From the NCBI GenBank assembly GCA_041689995.1, contig JBDNFD010000033.1, forward strand, positions 1 through 42,984: a stretch of DNA of 42,984 nt, in the 5' to 3' direction. The stretch comes from DASSWG01 sp041689995 (GTDB lineage Bacteria > Bacteroidota > Bacteroidia > Flavobacteriales > Flavobacteriaceae). Below the pieces are notes generated by a model. That model saw nothing but the letters and a program-made list of their open reading frames with translations, was not told the origin of the DNA and did no database searches. Positions 16,142-24,240 of this stretch are shown in pieces (within the stretch, counting starts at the first letter, position 1; every line of letters starts with the position of its first letter). Position numbers and translations under genes: made by a program.

Positions 16142-16576
16142 ATGAAAAATATTCTTATTGTTTTCACTTTGACGATTTCTTCAATTGCTTTTGGCCAGAA
16201 TTGGGAAACCAATTGGGATGAAGCTTCGGCTAAAGCAAGAGAAAACAATCAAAACATTATTTTGGTATTTTCTGGTTCCGATTGGTGCGCACCGTGCATT
16301 AAACTGGATAGAGAAATTTGGAGTACTAGTAAATTTCAAGAACTTTCAAAAGATTATTTTGTTATGCTTAGAGCAGATTTTCCTCGCAAAAGCAAGAATG
16401 CATTGACCAAAGACCAACAAGAGCACAACAATAGTTTAGCCGAAAAATATAACAAATATGGATACTTTCCTTACGTGGTTGTATTAGACTCAAAAGGTAA
16501 GGTTTTAGGAAGTTTAGGTTACGAGAAAACAACACCAGAACTATATTTTAGCAAACTTCGAGCATTTGAAAATTAG
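16142..16576 (+). CDS. Exported thioredoxin-like protein
   Basis: This 144-residue protein has a signal peptide (MKNILIVFTLTISSIAFGQ) and a thioredoxin fold with the redox pair Cys49-Ala-Pro-Cys52 in SGSDWCAPCIKLD. The context (DWCAPC, then E-I-W) is that of the thioredoxin_7/DUF255-like reductases of the envelope rather than cytosolic thioredoxin. It would act in the periplasm as a thiol reductase or disulfide handler. It is the first gene of a tight operon with apbE, DUF4266 and DUF3570 and sits directly behind the 11-bp repeat array. The apbE frame opens inside its last codons. Confidence 0.9.
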   Translation: MKNILIVFTLTISSIAFGQNWETNWDEASAKARENNQNIILVFSGSDWCAPCIKLDREIWSTSKFQELSKDYFVMLRADFPRKSKNALTKDQQEHNNSLAEKYNKYGYFPYVVVLDSKGKVLGSLGYEKTTPELYFSKLRAFEN

Positions 16577-17555
16577 TCTTTTTTTACTCGCATTTATAAT
16601 AACGTCTTTAGCTGCTGGACAAGAAGTGTTTGTCAAAACAGTTAAGCTAATGGGAAGTCGTTTTGACATTACTGTAGTTGCTAAAGATTCGACCCAAGGC
16701 CACGAATATATAGATATAGCAATAAACGAAATTTCTCGAATTGAAAGGCTAATTTCCTCTTGGGACAAAAACTCACAAACATCAGAAATAAATAGAAATG
16801 CAGGTATTCAACCAGTTGTAGTTGATGATGAGTTATTTCAACTTATAAAACGTGCGATAAAAATTTCAAAATTAACTAATGGCGCCTTTGATATAAGCTA
16901 TGCTTCTATGGATAAAGTTTGGTTTTTTGACGGCAGTATGAAGGAAATGCCCTCTGAAGCAAAAATAAAGGAATCTGTAGAAAAAGTAGGCTATCAAAAC
17001 ATAATCCTAGATGATGCAACACATTCAGTATTTTTAAAATTGGAAGGCATGAAAATTGGATTTGGAGCTATAGGTAAAGGTTATTCAGCGGATAAGGCAA
17101 AAGCCTTGTTACAAAGTAAAGGTGTAATAGCTGGAATTATAAATGCTTCCGGCGACTTAAACACTTGGGGCAAACAACCTAATGGAAAAGAGTGGATGGT
17201 AGCCATTGTAAATCCTCTGAATAAAGAAAAAGTATTTTCTTGGATGCCTGTATATAATAGCGCAGTTGTAACTTCTGGAAACTATGAAAAATATGTAAGG
17301 CTCAACAATACCTTATACACACATATTATTGACCCAAGAACCGGGTATCCAGCGACAGGAATTTTAAGTGTAACAATTTTTTCAGAAACCGCTGAACTTG
17401 CTGATGCTTTAGCAACTTCGATTTTTGTAATGGGAGTTGATACAGGGTTGGATTTCGTAAACCAACTAAAGGGCGTTGAATGTATAATCGTTGACAACGA
17501 CAGTAAAATTATTACCTCAAAAAATATAGAATTAAACCCAATTAAAAATGATTAG
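16566..17555 (+). CDS. apbE: ApbE-family FAD:protein FMN transferase
   Basis: This 329-residue exported flavin transferase attaches FMN covalently to Thr/Ser of envelope proteins, using FAD and Mg2+. Family landmarks are MGSRFDITV, the GFGAIGKGYSADKA loop, NASGDLNTWG, VVTSGNYEKY and HIIDPRTGYPA. The signal peptide MKISLFLLAFIITSLAAGQ has no lipobox. No ATG is available, so the start is TTG at 16566, inside the thioredoxin gene (11-nt overlap), which implies translational coupling. No obvious flavinylated target (Rnf/Nqr-type subunit or FMN-binding domain) is encoded in the operon. The acceptor may be elsewhere or of a new type. Confidence 0.93.
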   Translation: MKISLFLLAFIITSLAAGQEVFVKTVKLMGSRFDITVVAKDSTQGHEYIDIAINEISRIERLISSWDKNSQTSEINRNAGIQPVVVDDELFQLIKRAIKISKLTNGAFDISYASMDKVWFFDGSMKEMPSEAKIKESVEKVGYQNIILDDATHSVFLKLEGMKIGFGAIGKGYSADKAKALLQSKGVIAGIINASGDLNTWGKQPNGKEWMVAIVNPLNKEKVFSWMPVYNSAVVTSGNYEKYVRLNNTLYTHIIDPRTGYPATGILSVTIFSETAELADALATSIFVMGVDTGLDFVNQLKGVECIIVDNDSKIITSKNIELNPIKND

Positions 17556-17760
17556 AAAGGCATTCTTGATAATAGGTATCGCTACAACAATTACTTCTTG
17601 TGTTGCAGTTAAAGAATACGAGAAAGTAAATATCAATGACCCTGATATGGTTTTAGCACAAAGAAAAATAGATAGGTTTGAAACCAATGCTCAAGTATAT
17701 AGAGAAGGTGCTTCTGGAGCCAACGGAGGAAAATCTGGTGGCGGATGCGGTTGTAATTAA
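17548..17760 (+). CDS. DUF4266 lipoprotein
   Basis: This 70-residue small lipoprotein has the lipobox TITSC (Cys18). The C-terminus is Gly/Cys-rich, ending GGKSGGGCGCN, with two Cys that could bind metal or form a disulfide. The middle (YREGASGANGG) matches DUF4266, a family found almost only beside ApbE and DUF3570 genes. It overlaps apbE by 8 nt. It is probably anchored in the outer or inner membrane leaflet facing the periplasm. Function is unknown. Ser/Thr-poor glycine tails make it an unlikely FMN acceptor, though this is not excluded. Confidence 0.88.
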   Translation: MIRKAFLIIGIATTITSCVAVKEYEKVNINDPDMVLAQRKIDRFETNAQVYREGASGANGGKSGGGCGCN

Positions 17761-17775
17761 TTAACAAAAAAGCAA

Positions 17776-19218
17776 TTGAAAAAAATATTCATTATTGCTG
17801 TTCTCCTAATTTTTGGAAAAATAACGGCTCAACAAGATTCTACAAAAGACTATAAAAAACGTGTATTAGAAACTACTGAAGTAGATTTCTTAGCGAGTTA
17901 TTATGTTCAAGATGGGGATAATGCTTCTGTAACAGGAGGTATTGGTAATGAACATTTAACTGATATTACGCCTACTATAGTAGTGAGTATTCCTTTGAAT
18001 GCAGACGATGTTGTAACCATAGACGCCGGTATTTCCACGTACACTTCTGCTTCTTCAAGTAATGGGAACCCGTTTGATGTAACTGGTGCTTCGGGCAATG
18101 GCAATGACGACGATGATGACGGCGACAAAAAAGCTAGAGCATCTGGAGATATCATTGGAAGCCCTTGGGTAGCTTCTTCAGGTGCTTCAAGACAAGATAC
18201 TTGGGGAAGTGTGAGTGTGGATTATTCCCATAGCTCTGATAGTAGAAATACAGTTTGGAACGTTGATGCTTCCTTTGCCACAGAATACGATTATTCCTCA
18301 ATAGGTTTTGGAGGGGGTTTAATAAAACTGTTCAATGAAAAAAATACAACCGTTGGTTTGAGTGCAAAAGTTTATTTAGATGCTTGGAGACCAATTTATC
18401 CTACTGAATTAAATGCGTATGTCGATACGAACGGTAATTTGAACTCCGGTTTTTTTGAAGGTGTAACTATTTTGGACCAAAATGGAAATGCAAGTGGCGA
18501 TTGGCATCCCGTAAACGGATTTGGCTTGATTCAAGATAAATCTCGAAATTCGTATTCTGCATCATTTAGTCTTTCACAAATAGTAAGCAAGAATGTTCAA
18601 ATTTCACTGTTTTTGGATGTGGTAAAACAGCAAGGTTGGTTGGCAAACCCATTGCAGCGTGTTTATTTTGGCGATATTCCCAATTATTATATTGGCAATT
18701 CGGCAAGCATACCTAATTATACATCACCAGATAATAAGGACGTGTTTCAATTAGCAGATGATATTGAAAGACTTCCTAATAGCAGATTTAAAATTCCTAT
18801 TGGATTACGTTTGAACTATTTTATCAATGAAACCTTTGCATTACGAACTTATTACAGATATTATTTTGATGATTGGGGCTTATATTCCCATACCGCAAGT
18901 ATAGAAGTACCTATTAAAATATCTGATAAATTTACACTCTACCCATCCTTTAGGTACTACAATCAGACACAAGCAGATTATTTTGCACCCTATGAACAAA
19001 ATTTATCTACAAGTACCTACTATACTTCAGATTATGATTTATCAAAATTTAGTGCTAACCAATATGGTTTTGGAATAAGTTATACTGATATTTTTTCAAA
19101 ATTTCATCTTTTAAAATTTGGACTAAAAAGTATAGATTTAAAATATGCCAATTATAGAAGAAACACTGGTTTAGAAGCCAATATTGTTTCTTTTGGACTA
19201 AAATTTATATTGGATTAG
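17776..19218 (+). CDS. DUF3570 outer-membrane beta-barrel-type protein
   Basis: This 480-residue protein starts with TTG at 17776 and a signal peptide (MKKIFIIAVLLIFGKITAQ). The rest is dominated by alternating aromatic/polar strands and ends in a strand closing with VSFGLKFILD, as in outer-membrane barrels. An acidic loop NGNDDDDDGDKKARASGD (~112-130) could bind divalent cations. The family (DUF3570) is the usual last gene of the thioredoxin-like/ApbE/DUF4266 operon. It starts 15 nt after the lipoprotein gene. It may be the outer-membrane component or porin for the flavin/thiol system (inference). Confidence 0.88.
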   Translation: MKKIFIIAVLLIFGKITAQQDSTKDYKKRVLETTEVDFLASYYVQDGDNASVTGGIGNEHLTDITPTIVVSIPLNADDVVTIDAGISTYTSASSSNGNPFDVTGASGNGNDDDDDGDKKARASGDIIGSPWVASSGASRQDTWGSVSVDYSHSSDSRNTVWNVDASFATEYDYSSIGFGGGLIKLFNEKNTTVGLSAKVYLDAWRPIYPTELNAYVDTNGNLNSGFFEGVTILDQNGNASGDWHPVNGFGLIQDKSRNSYSASFSLSQIVSKNVQISLFLDVVKQQGWLANPLQRVYFGDIPNYYIGNSASIPNYTSPDNKDVFQLADDIERLPNSRFKIPIGLRLNYFINETFALRTYYRYYFDDWGLYSHTASIEVPIKISDKFTLYPSFRYYNQTQADYFAPYEQNLSTSTYYTSDYDLSKFSANQYGFGISYTDIFSKFHLLKFGLKSIDLKYANYRRNTGLEANIVSFGLKFILD

Positions 19219-19279
19219 GGCAACACTATTCTTGAAAAAAAAATAGTTATTCCTCTTGCTTAAGATGTTTTTATTAGTG

Positions 19280-19408
19280 TTAATGGTTGATTGGCGAAGT
19301 CCCCGAGCAATATTCGGGGCTTTTGTTTTTGTGGTATTTCCATAAACCATTCTTAAGTCAATCTTAAGAAACCACTTAGAATCCCCTTAGAGACTCCATA
19401 TACTTTTA
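19280..19408 (+). promoter_or_regulatory. Terminator plus four 11-bp repeats plus -7-like box (copy 1)
   Basis: The hairpin CCCCGA...TCGGGGC plus TTTTGTTTTT (19299-19330) ends the DUF3570 operon. It is followed by repeat cores ending at 19357 and 19368 (CTTAAG), then 19379 and 19390 (CTTAG), all 11 nt apart, and a -7-like TACTTTTA at 19401, exactly 11 nt further. The whole block is duplicated at 20110-20239. Confidence 0.85.
19299..19330 (+). terminator. Rho-independent terminator after the DUF3570 gene
   Basis: A short GC stem (CCCCGA/TCGGGG) is followed by a T-rich run. It closes the thioredoxin-to-DUF3570 operon. Confidence 0.8.
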
Positions 19409-19435
19409 TCACTTGAACTTAATTAATTTATAATA

Positions 19436-20086
19436 ATGTCAAAAGAAAACAGCATAAAGGAATTATTGAGCCAAATGTTGGCCTCAAAAAAAGTATTGAC
19501 TTGTTTTTTAGCAGTGGTAATACCTGCCCTGCTATTTTACATTGTCTCCATTGTCACACTAAAATCCCAAGGATTTGGATTTATTGAAATTCTCAGAGAT
19601 CCGGCACAGCAAAGTGGGGAATCGAGTTTTCTATGGTTTTTATCAAACATTGGTGTGTTTTTGTGGATTAGCTCCACAGCTTTGAGCTTTTTTTTTGCTT
19701 TTTCCAAAACTATTTTGAAAAATAAAATGCCCAGGGAACTTCTCTTTTTAATTGGTTCACTCTCATTTTTGCTTGCAACAGACGATTTTTTCATGATTCA
19801 CGATCGATATATCGACCAGAAAATAGTTTACCTTATTTATGCAATTTTCATAGGGTTTATTTTTGTTCGCCATTTGAAAACCATAATAAAGATTGACGGT
19901 TTTGCATTTCTATTGGTGGGTTCTTTTCTAGCCTTGTCAGTCCTTGGCGATTTAATAGAGGATAAAACGTCTTTTACCTACGAGCAAGTACAACTCGTGG
20001 AGGAAGGATTCAAGTTTGTAGGAGCAGCAATCTGGCTTTATTTCGTTACTCGTGTAGCAACTTTCTCTTTAACTTCTACCAATTGA
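19436..20086 (+). CDS. Polytopic membrane protein of unknown function
   Basis: This 216-residue protein has about six to seven hydrophobic helices. I do not recognise the family. Conserved-looking polar residues sit in or next to helices: ATDDFFMIHDRYID, LGDLIED and VEEGFKFVGAAIW. A DD...HDR plus D...E...E pattern of this kind could form a metal site, somewhat like ceramidase/CREST-type hydrolases, but this is speculation. It is a single-gene unit between two copies of the terminator/11-bp-repeat cassette, so it is probably a direct member of the CTTAAG regulon. Confidence 0.8.
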   Translation: MSKENSIKELLSQMLASKKVLTCFLAVVIPALLFYIVSIVTLKSQGFGFIEILRDPAQQSGESSFLWFLSNIGVFLWISSTALSFFFAFSKTILKNKMPRELLFLIGSLSFLLATDDFFMIHDRYIDQKIVYLIYAIFIGFIFVRHLKTIIKIDGFAFLLVGSFLALSVLGDLIEDKTSFTYEQVQLVEEGFKFVGAAIWLYFVTRVATFSLTSTN

Positions 20087-20109
20087 CCATTGAATGCCAT
20101 GGTCGACGT

Positions 20110-20239
20110 TTAATGGTTGATTGGCAAAAGCCCCGAACAATGTTCGGGGCTTTTGTTTTTGGGGTATTTCCAGAAAACTATTCTTAAGCCAATCTTAAGA
20201 AACTGCTTAGAAACCTCTTAGATACTCCACATATTTTTG
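20110..20239 (+). promoter_or_regulatory. Terminator plus four 11-bp repeats plus -7 box (copy 2)
   Basis: This is a near-copy of the block at 19280-19408. Repeat cores end at 20188 and 20199 (CTTAAG), then 20210 and 20221 (CTTAG), exactly 11 nt apart. The -7 box TATTTTTG (a perfect TAnnTTTG) starts at 20232, 11 nt after the last core. The leader to the ATG at 20294 is ~50 nt. Confidence 0.85.
20126..20160 (+). terminator. Rho-independent terminator after the membrane-protein gene
   Basis: Perfect 13-bp arms AAAAGCCCCGAAC/GTTCGGGGCTTTT with a 3-nt loop and a T-rich tail end the gene at 19436-20086. Confidence 0.88.
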
Positions 20240-20293
20240 AGGTATTATTAATCAAATGAATTCACTCAATTTAACAACCTAAATATAACAATC

Positions 20294-20794
20294 ATGAACG
20301 ACGTACATTCCCATTTAGTAGTAACCCATCTTCCCATAGTGGGAGTATTGATTGGGTTTTTGGTCTTAATTACAGCGTATTTCTCAAAGAACCCACAAAT
20401 AAAAATGACGGCATTGGGCATTTTTGTTTTTAGTGCCCTATCATCCATTGCTGCTTTTTATACAGGCGATGGAGCTGATGATATCGTAGAGAAACTTCCA
20501 GGCGTGAGTGAAACCCTTATCCATAATCACGAGGAATTAGCAGAACTCTTTTATACGATGATGTTGATTCTCGGAGGCGCTTCCCTTGTGACCATGTTTA
20601 TGGAATACAAAAAATCCACTTTCGCCAAATACGGTTTTATCGTAGTTCTGCTTCTGTCTATAACCTCTATCGTAATTTCAAAATTTGTGGGCACAAGTGG
20701 TGGTGAAATTATGCATTCTGAAATCAGGGATGATGCCAACAATGTAATTCAATTGAATTCTAAACGCGACAAGCATGACAAACACGATGATTGA
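20294..20794 (+). CDS. DUF2231-like membrane protein
   Basis: This 166-residue protein has four hydrophobic helices and conserved His residues near helix ends: DVHSHLVVTHLPIVG at the N-terminus, HNHEELAE in the middle and GGEIMHSE near the C-terminus. Together with the TGDGADD stretch this fits DUF2231-type membrane proteins, some of which are thought to bind heme or metal. The tail KRDKHDKHDD is charged and His-rich. It is driven by the second 11-bp-repeat cassette. The remnant HD-domain gene begins inside its last codons. Confidence 0.8.
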   Translation: MNDVHSHLVVTHLPIVGVLIGFLVLITAYFSKNPQIKMTALGIFVFSALSSIAAFYTGDGADDIVEKLPGVSETLIHNHEELAELFYTMMLILGGASLVTMFMEYKKSTFAKYGFIVVLLLSITSIVISKFVGTSGGEIMHSEIRDDANNVIQLNSKRDKHDKHDD

Positions 20795-21200
20795 GAATAT
20801 TAGGAAGCATTGTTTCGATATTCTTCAAAATGGTAAATGCAAAGATTTGCCCTATCACAATTTAGGTCATACCCAAGAGGTGATTGACAAGGTGTATCTG
20901 ATTTCCAATGCCGTGGGAATACAACCAAAAGAGGCAGGTTTAATAGCTATTGCTGCTTGTTTTCACGATACCGGGTTTTCGAAAACTTATGACGGCCATG
21001 AGGAAGCGAGCAAAAAGCTGGCGGAACAATATCTGGCAACGACAAATTGTTCTAAAGCAGAAATTGATAGGGTGTGTTATCCCAACCCGTTTAGCCTCCA
21101 AGGTATTTGTGATTCCGAAAATATTCCATATTCTTCATTAGCCATTTTTCAAAACCGACATTTTTCGCATACCTCAATTTCGTCACAATCCTTAGCATAA
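20775..21200 (+). pseudogene. HD-domain phosphohydrolase, 3'-truncated at the island junction
   Basis: The first ~100 residues form a normal HD-domain start: YHNLGHTQEVI (His28 and His32) and the catalytic pair His64-Asp65 in AACFHDTGFSKTYDGHEE, then an EIDRVC helix. After residue ~100 the sequence no longer resembles the family (the IRATK..P and LCDADL motifs are missing) and reads through about 40 foreign residues to a stop. The change near 21075-21090 coincides with the end of an opposing-strand frame, so a deletion or insertion junction lies here. The start is ATG 20775 or 20787, overlapping the previous gene by 8-20 nt. Enzyme activity is probably lost. Confidence 0.75.
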
Positions 21201-21336
21201 ACTTATAATTCAGGTCGAAACCATCGTTCATCATTGTGCCCAAAACACTTTTCCCATTGAGAAAAAATTTCGAAAGCCAGATCATTAATCGAAAAATGAA
21301 ATTGTAACTTATTCTTATTTTATCATCCGTTGCCAC
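21091..21336 (-). other. Orphan open frame next to the junction
   Basis: This is an 81-codon frame on the minus strand. Its start overlaps the DUF2147 stop, and it ends at the presumed island junction (KYLGG-stop). Parts such as FRLMIWLSKFFLNGKSVLG and KLRYAKNVGFEKWLMKNMEYF look protein-like rather than random, but I do not recognise a family. It may be the remainder of a core gene cut by island insertion, or a chance frame. Confidence 0.35.
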
Positions 21337-21746
21337 TCCATGGTTTTATAGAAAAACCCAATGTAGCCTCGGATCTTCAAAATATCAGGATTATTTTTAT
21401 CCAGCCATATTTTTGACCGATAAACTTTTCCATTATCGGGATTGGTGATTTTTCCGTCCACATATCGCTCTCCGTCCTTTTCAAAATCCTTCATCAAAAC
21501 AAGGCCTTCTATTTTTTTGTTCTTATTTTCCCCCTCACATTCGGTACAAAGATTGTTTTTGTCTTCTTCATCCATAATTCGTATAACCTTGCCAAATACC
21601 TTTCCATTTTTTTGAAATACTTCTACGATACTTCGCACTTCGCCCGTGTGGCTATTGATTGTTTTCCATTTTCCGAAAATATCTTGGGCATTTGCGCAAA
21701 AACAAATTAACAAACCAAAACTTATACGGAATATCCAATTTTTCAT
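21315..21746 (-). CDS. DUF2147 secreted protein
   Basis: This 143-residue protein has a signal peptide (MKNWIFRISFGLLICFCANAQ) and a lipocalin-like DUF2147 domain. Visible motifs are the opening DIFGKWKTINSHTGEVRSIVEV, the paired cysteines NLCTEC, GLVLMKDF, GKITNPDNGKVYRSKIWL and the ending IRGYIGFFYKTMEWQR. Bacteroidota carry several such periplasmic proteins of unknown role. It is the first intact core-type gene after the island junction. Confidence 0.92.
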   Translation of the reverse strand: MKNWIFRISFGLLICFCANAQDIFGKWKTINSHTGEVRSIVEVFQKNGKVFGKVIRIMDEEDKNNLCTECEGENKNKKIEGLVLMKDFEKDGERYVDGKITNPDNGKVYRSKIWLDKNNPDILKIRGYIGFFYKTMEWQRMIK

Positions 21747-21975
21747 ACTTTACTTATTAGATAAGAATATTTTTAAATAATTATTTTGGGGATTTCTAAA
21801 AAGGATACACAACAAAGATTGATCCGTTGTGATGGTTTGGTTAGCCCTATCATAATTTGAGACGTCTTAAATCCGTCGCCAGCATATAAAAATTACCTTC
21901 CTCGGAATCGTTACCGCTATTTATACAAAGCCCAAATCAATCAAGGTGAAAAATAAAAAATTCCATTATGAAAAA
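21747..21975. other. Intergenic region without recognised feature
   Basis: These 229 nt lie between the DUF2147 gene start and the end of the BtuF-like gene. I see no ORF, tRNA or convincing hairpin. Confidence 0.4.
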
Positions 21976-22749
21976 TCACCATAATTTTTCAAAATATTTA
22001 AAAGCTCCGATTAATCGTGAACCGTACCAACTGAAATATTCGCCATCCACCAACTTTATTTTTTCAGGTGCAATGATATTTTCAAAATCTTTCTTATGTT
22101 TTTCCTTGAATGGAAAAGGTTCCGAAGAAAGCAATATAAGATCAACTTGCGGAAAATCTTTCAATTCGATTTCGGGATAACGATCTGTGGTTTCGAACAC
22201 ATTTTCAAAGTGGTTCATTTTCAACATATAATCAATGAACGTATTTGCCCCAACAACCATCCACGGATCTTTCCAGATGAAATAAGCCACTTTTTGAATT
22301 GGTTTTGTGGAAATAAAGTCTTGAAAATAACGTAATTCTTCTTTAATTTTTAGAATGATTTTCAAGGCTTCCTTTTCTACTGAAAAAAGAGTTCCATATT
22401 GCTTAATCATTTCCAAAGAATCTTCCAATGTATAAATATCGGAAACATGCACCAGGGCAATTTTCTCCAGTTCTTCCACCATTTCAAGTGTGTTTTCTTC
22501 TTTGTTGCAGAGAATAATATCAGGGTTTGCCGCTTTTATTTTTTCAATATTCACTTGCTTGGTGCCTCCGACAATTGGAATTTCATTGCGTAAATTTTCT
22601 GGGTGCACACAAAACTTAGTGATTCCGACCAAGTTTTTTTTTAGTCCCAAATCTACCAATAGTTCCGTTTGGCTGGGTACCAAAGAAATAATACGCTGTG
22701 GGATTTTTGGTGCTATTAAGTTTCGATTTAATTGATCTTGAATTTGCAT
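21976..22749 (-). CDS. BtuF-like helical-backbone metal-chelate-binding protein
   Basis: This 257-residue protein of the periplasmic-binding-protein clan has the features PQRIISLVPSQTELLVDLGL, VGITKFCVHPE, VGGTKQVNIEKIKAANPDIILCNKEEN, WMVVGANTFIDYML and VDGEYFSWYGSRLIGAF. These match BtuF/vitamin-B12- or siderophore-type receptors. No signal peptide is seen: the start MQIQDQLNRNLIAP is hydrophilic, so the protein is either cytosolic or the start lies elsewhere. No permease or ATPase neighbour is present. It is a single gene with a terminator region upstream (22847-22883) belonging to pyrF. Confidence 0.85.
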   Translation of the reverse strand: MQIQDQLNRNLIAPKIPQRIISLVPSQTELLVDLGLKKNLVGITKFCVHPENLRNEIPIVGGTKQVNIEKIKAANPDIILCNKEENTLEMVEELEKIALVHVSDIYTLEDSLEMIKQYGTLFSVEKEALKIILKIKEELRYFQDFISTKPIQKVAYFIWKDPWMVVGANTFIDYMLKMNHFENVFETTDRYPEIELKDFPQVDLILLSSEPFPFKEKHKKDFENIIAPEKIKLVDGEYFSWYGSRLIGAFKYFEKLW

Positions 22750-22846
22750 AGAACTGGGTTTTTAAGGAATTCTTCGTTTCTTCCTATTAATTCAAAGTTA
22801 TTCAAATTCGACAAAAATAAGCGCTCTTTCATCATAAAAACAGCAT

Positions 22847-22883
22847 AAAAAAAGCGATATGATTCGTGGTCACATCGCTTTTT
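22847..22883 (-). terminator. Hairpin terminator after pyrF
   Basis: A-rich AAAAGCGATATGA pairs with TCACATCGCTTTT (one mismatch), flanked by A and T runs. It could work in both directions. It lies ~100 nt after the pyrF stop on the minus strand. Confidence 0.75.
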
Positions 22884-22985
22884 CTATTGAAAAAAACAAA
22901 TAACTTAAAATTTTCTTAATATTCCAAACATAAAAACAAACTTCTTTTACAACTTACCGATCTGTAGTTGCTAACTATCATTTTT

Positions 22986-23807
22986 TCAAAAAGAATCCTT
23001 CAATATTGCCTCCATTTCTTGTTGCAGTTCCGAAGCTTTTTTAGCCGCCGCTTCGGCAAAATCCATTTCTTTAGAAGCGTAAATAATTCCTCTGGAAGAA
23101 TTGACGAGCAAACCAATATTTTTATTCATTCCTTGTTTGCAAACTTCTTGTAAATTTCCGCCTTGTGCTCCAACACCTGGCACCAATAAAAAACTGTCCG
23201 GAACGATTTTACGTATTTCAACAAAATATTCTGCTTTGGTCGCACCGACCACATACATTAAGTTTTCACTGTTTTTCCATGTTTTGGAAACCCGAAGTAC
23301 TTTCTTGTATAATTCCTCTTCTTGTGAATTTTCAACCTGAAAATCCGATGCGCCTTCATTGGAAGTCAGCGCCAATAAAATGGTGTGTTTCCCTTCAAAC
23401 TTCAAAAAAGGTTCCACAGAATCTTTCCCCATATAAGGCGCGACGGTCACGGAGTCGAATTGCAAATCCTTAAAAAAAGCTTTGGCATACATGGCTGAAG
23501 TATTTCCGATATCTCCACGTTTGGCATCGGCGATTGTGAAAATTTCGGGATGATTTTTGTTCAGATAATCGATTGTTCTTTGCAAAGCCTTCCAGCCTTC
23601 CAGTCCATAAGCTTCATAAAAAGCGATATTGGGTTTATACGCAACCGCCAAATGATGGGTCGCGTCAATAATGGCTTTGTTGAATTCAAAAATCGGATCT
23701 TCGGCTTCCAATAAATGCCGCGGAATTTTATTCAAATCGACATCGAGGCCAATACAAAGAAATGATTTTTTTTGGTGGATTTGGGAAGTGAGTTGTTGGG
23801 TAGTCAT
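22986..23807 (-). CDS. pyrF: Orotidine-5'-phosphate decarboxylase (class 2)
   Basis: This 273-residue cytosolic enzyme makes UMP from OMP in the last step of pyrimidine synthesis. The catalytic motif is IADAKRGDIGNTSAMYAKAFF; other landmarks are FLCIGLDVDLNKIP, VTVAPYMGKDSVEPFL and LVPGVGAQGG. The ~270-residue length is that of the longer type found in Bacteroidota, Myxobacteria and Actinobacteria. It is apparently a single gene between the terminator at 22847 and the four-helix-bundle remnant. Confidence 0.96.
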   Translation of the reverse strand: MTTQQLTSQIHQKKSFLCIGLDVDLNKIPRHLLEAEDPIFEFNKAIIDATHHLAVAYKPNIAFYEAYGLEGWKALQRTIDYLNKNHPEIFTIADAKRGDIGNTSAMYAKAFFKDLQFDSVTVAPYMGKDSVEPFLKFEGKHTILLALTSNEGASDFQVENSQEEELYKKVLRVSKTWKNSENLMYVVGATKAEYFVEIRKIVPDSFLLVPGVGAQGGNLQEVCKQGMNKNIGLLVNSSRGIIYASKEMDFAEAAAKKASELQQEMEAILKDSF

Positions 23808-23816
23808 ATTTTGGGT

Positions 23817-24213
23817 TTACGAGTTTTCGAGTGTGCGGGGAGTATTGGTCCACTGTTTTGTCACATATTGGATAAATTTATTTATTTTTCCTCCTAACTC
23901 ATCGTATTCATCGACTAGAATGGAAACTTCTTTCTCGAATTGCGGATACAGCAATTTTATTTTTCCTTAAATGGTTAACTGTTTCATCATTACTGGCATG
24001 AGAATAGTTCAAAAATTTTAAAAAATCGAATTTGTACCGATTCCTACCATATCCTTCAACAATATTGGAGTTAACAGAATCCGAAGATCTTCTTATTTGA
24101 CTTCCCAGCTCATATAGTTCGTATTTGGGCAACTTGAGTGAAAAACGATGTGTTTTAATAAATAATTGGAAAGAAATTTTATAAATATCCAGATCCTTAT
24201 AAGATAATGCCAT
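23817..24213 (-). pseudogene. Four-helix-bundle (S23/IVS-like) protein, frameshifted
   Basis: The intact first ~80 codons (MALSYKDLDIYKISFQLFIKTHRF, LGSQIRRSSDSVNSNIVEGYGRN, FLNYSHASNDETVNHL) belong to the four-helix-bundle family first seen as intervening sequences in 23S rRNA. After NHL the frame runs into SFHSSR-stop. In the neighbouring frame the expected ending is clear: LYPQFEKEVSILVDEYDELG, then KINKFIQYVTKQW, ending at a stop at 23817-23819. One frameshift near 23957-23970 therefore breaks the gene. An 8-bp microsatellite lies on its 5' side. Confidence 0.8.
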
Positions 24214-24240
24214 GGCATTGTGTTTTTAATAATTCACTCT

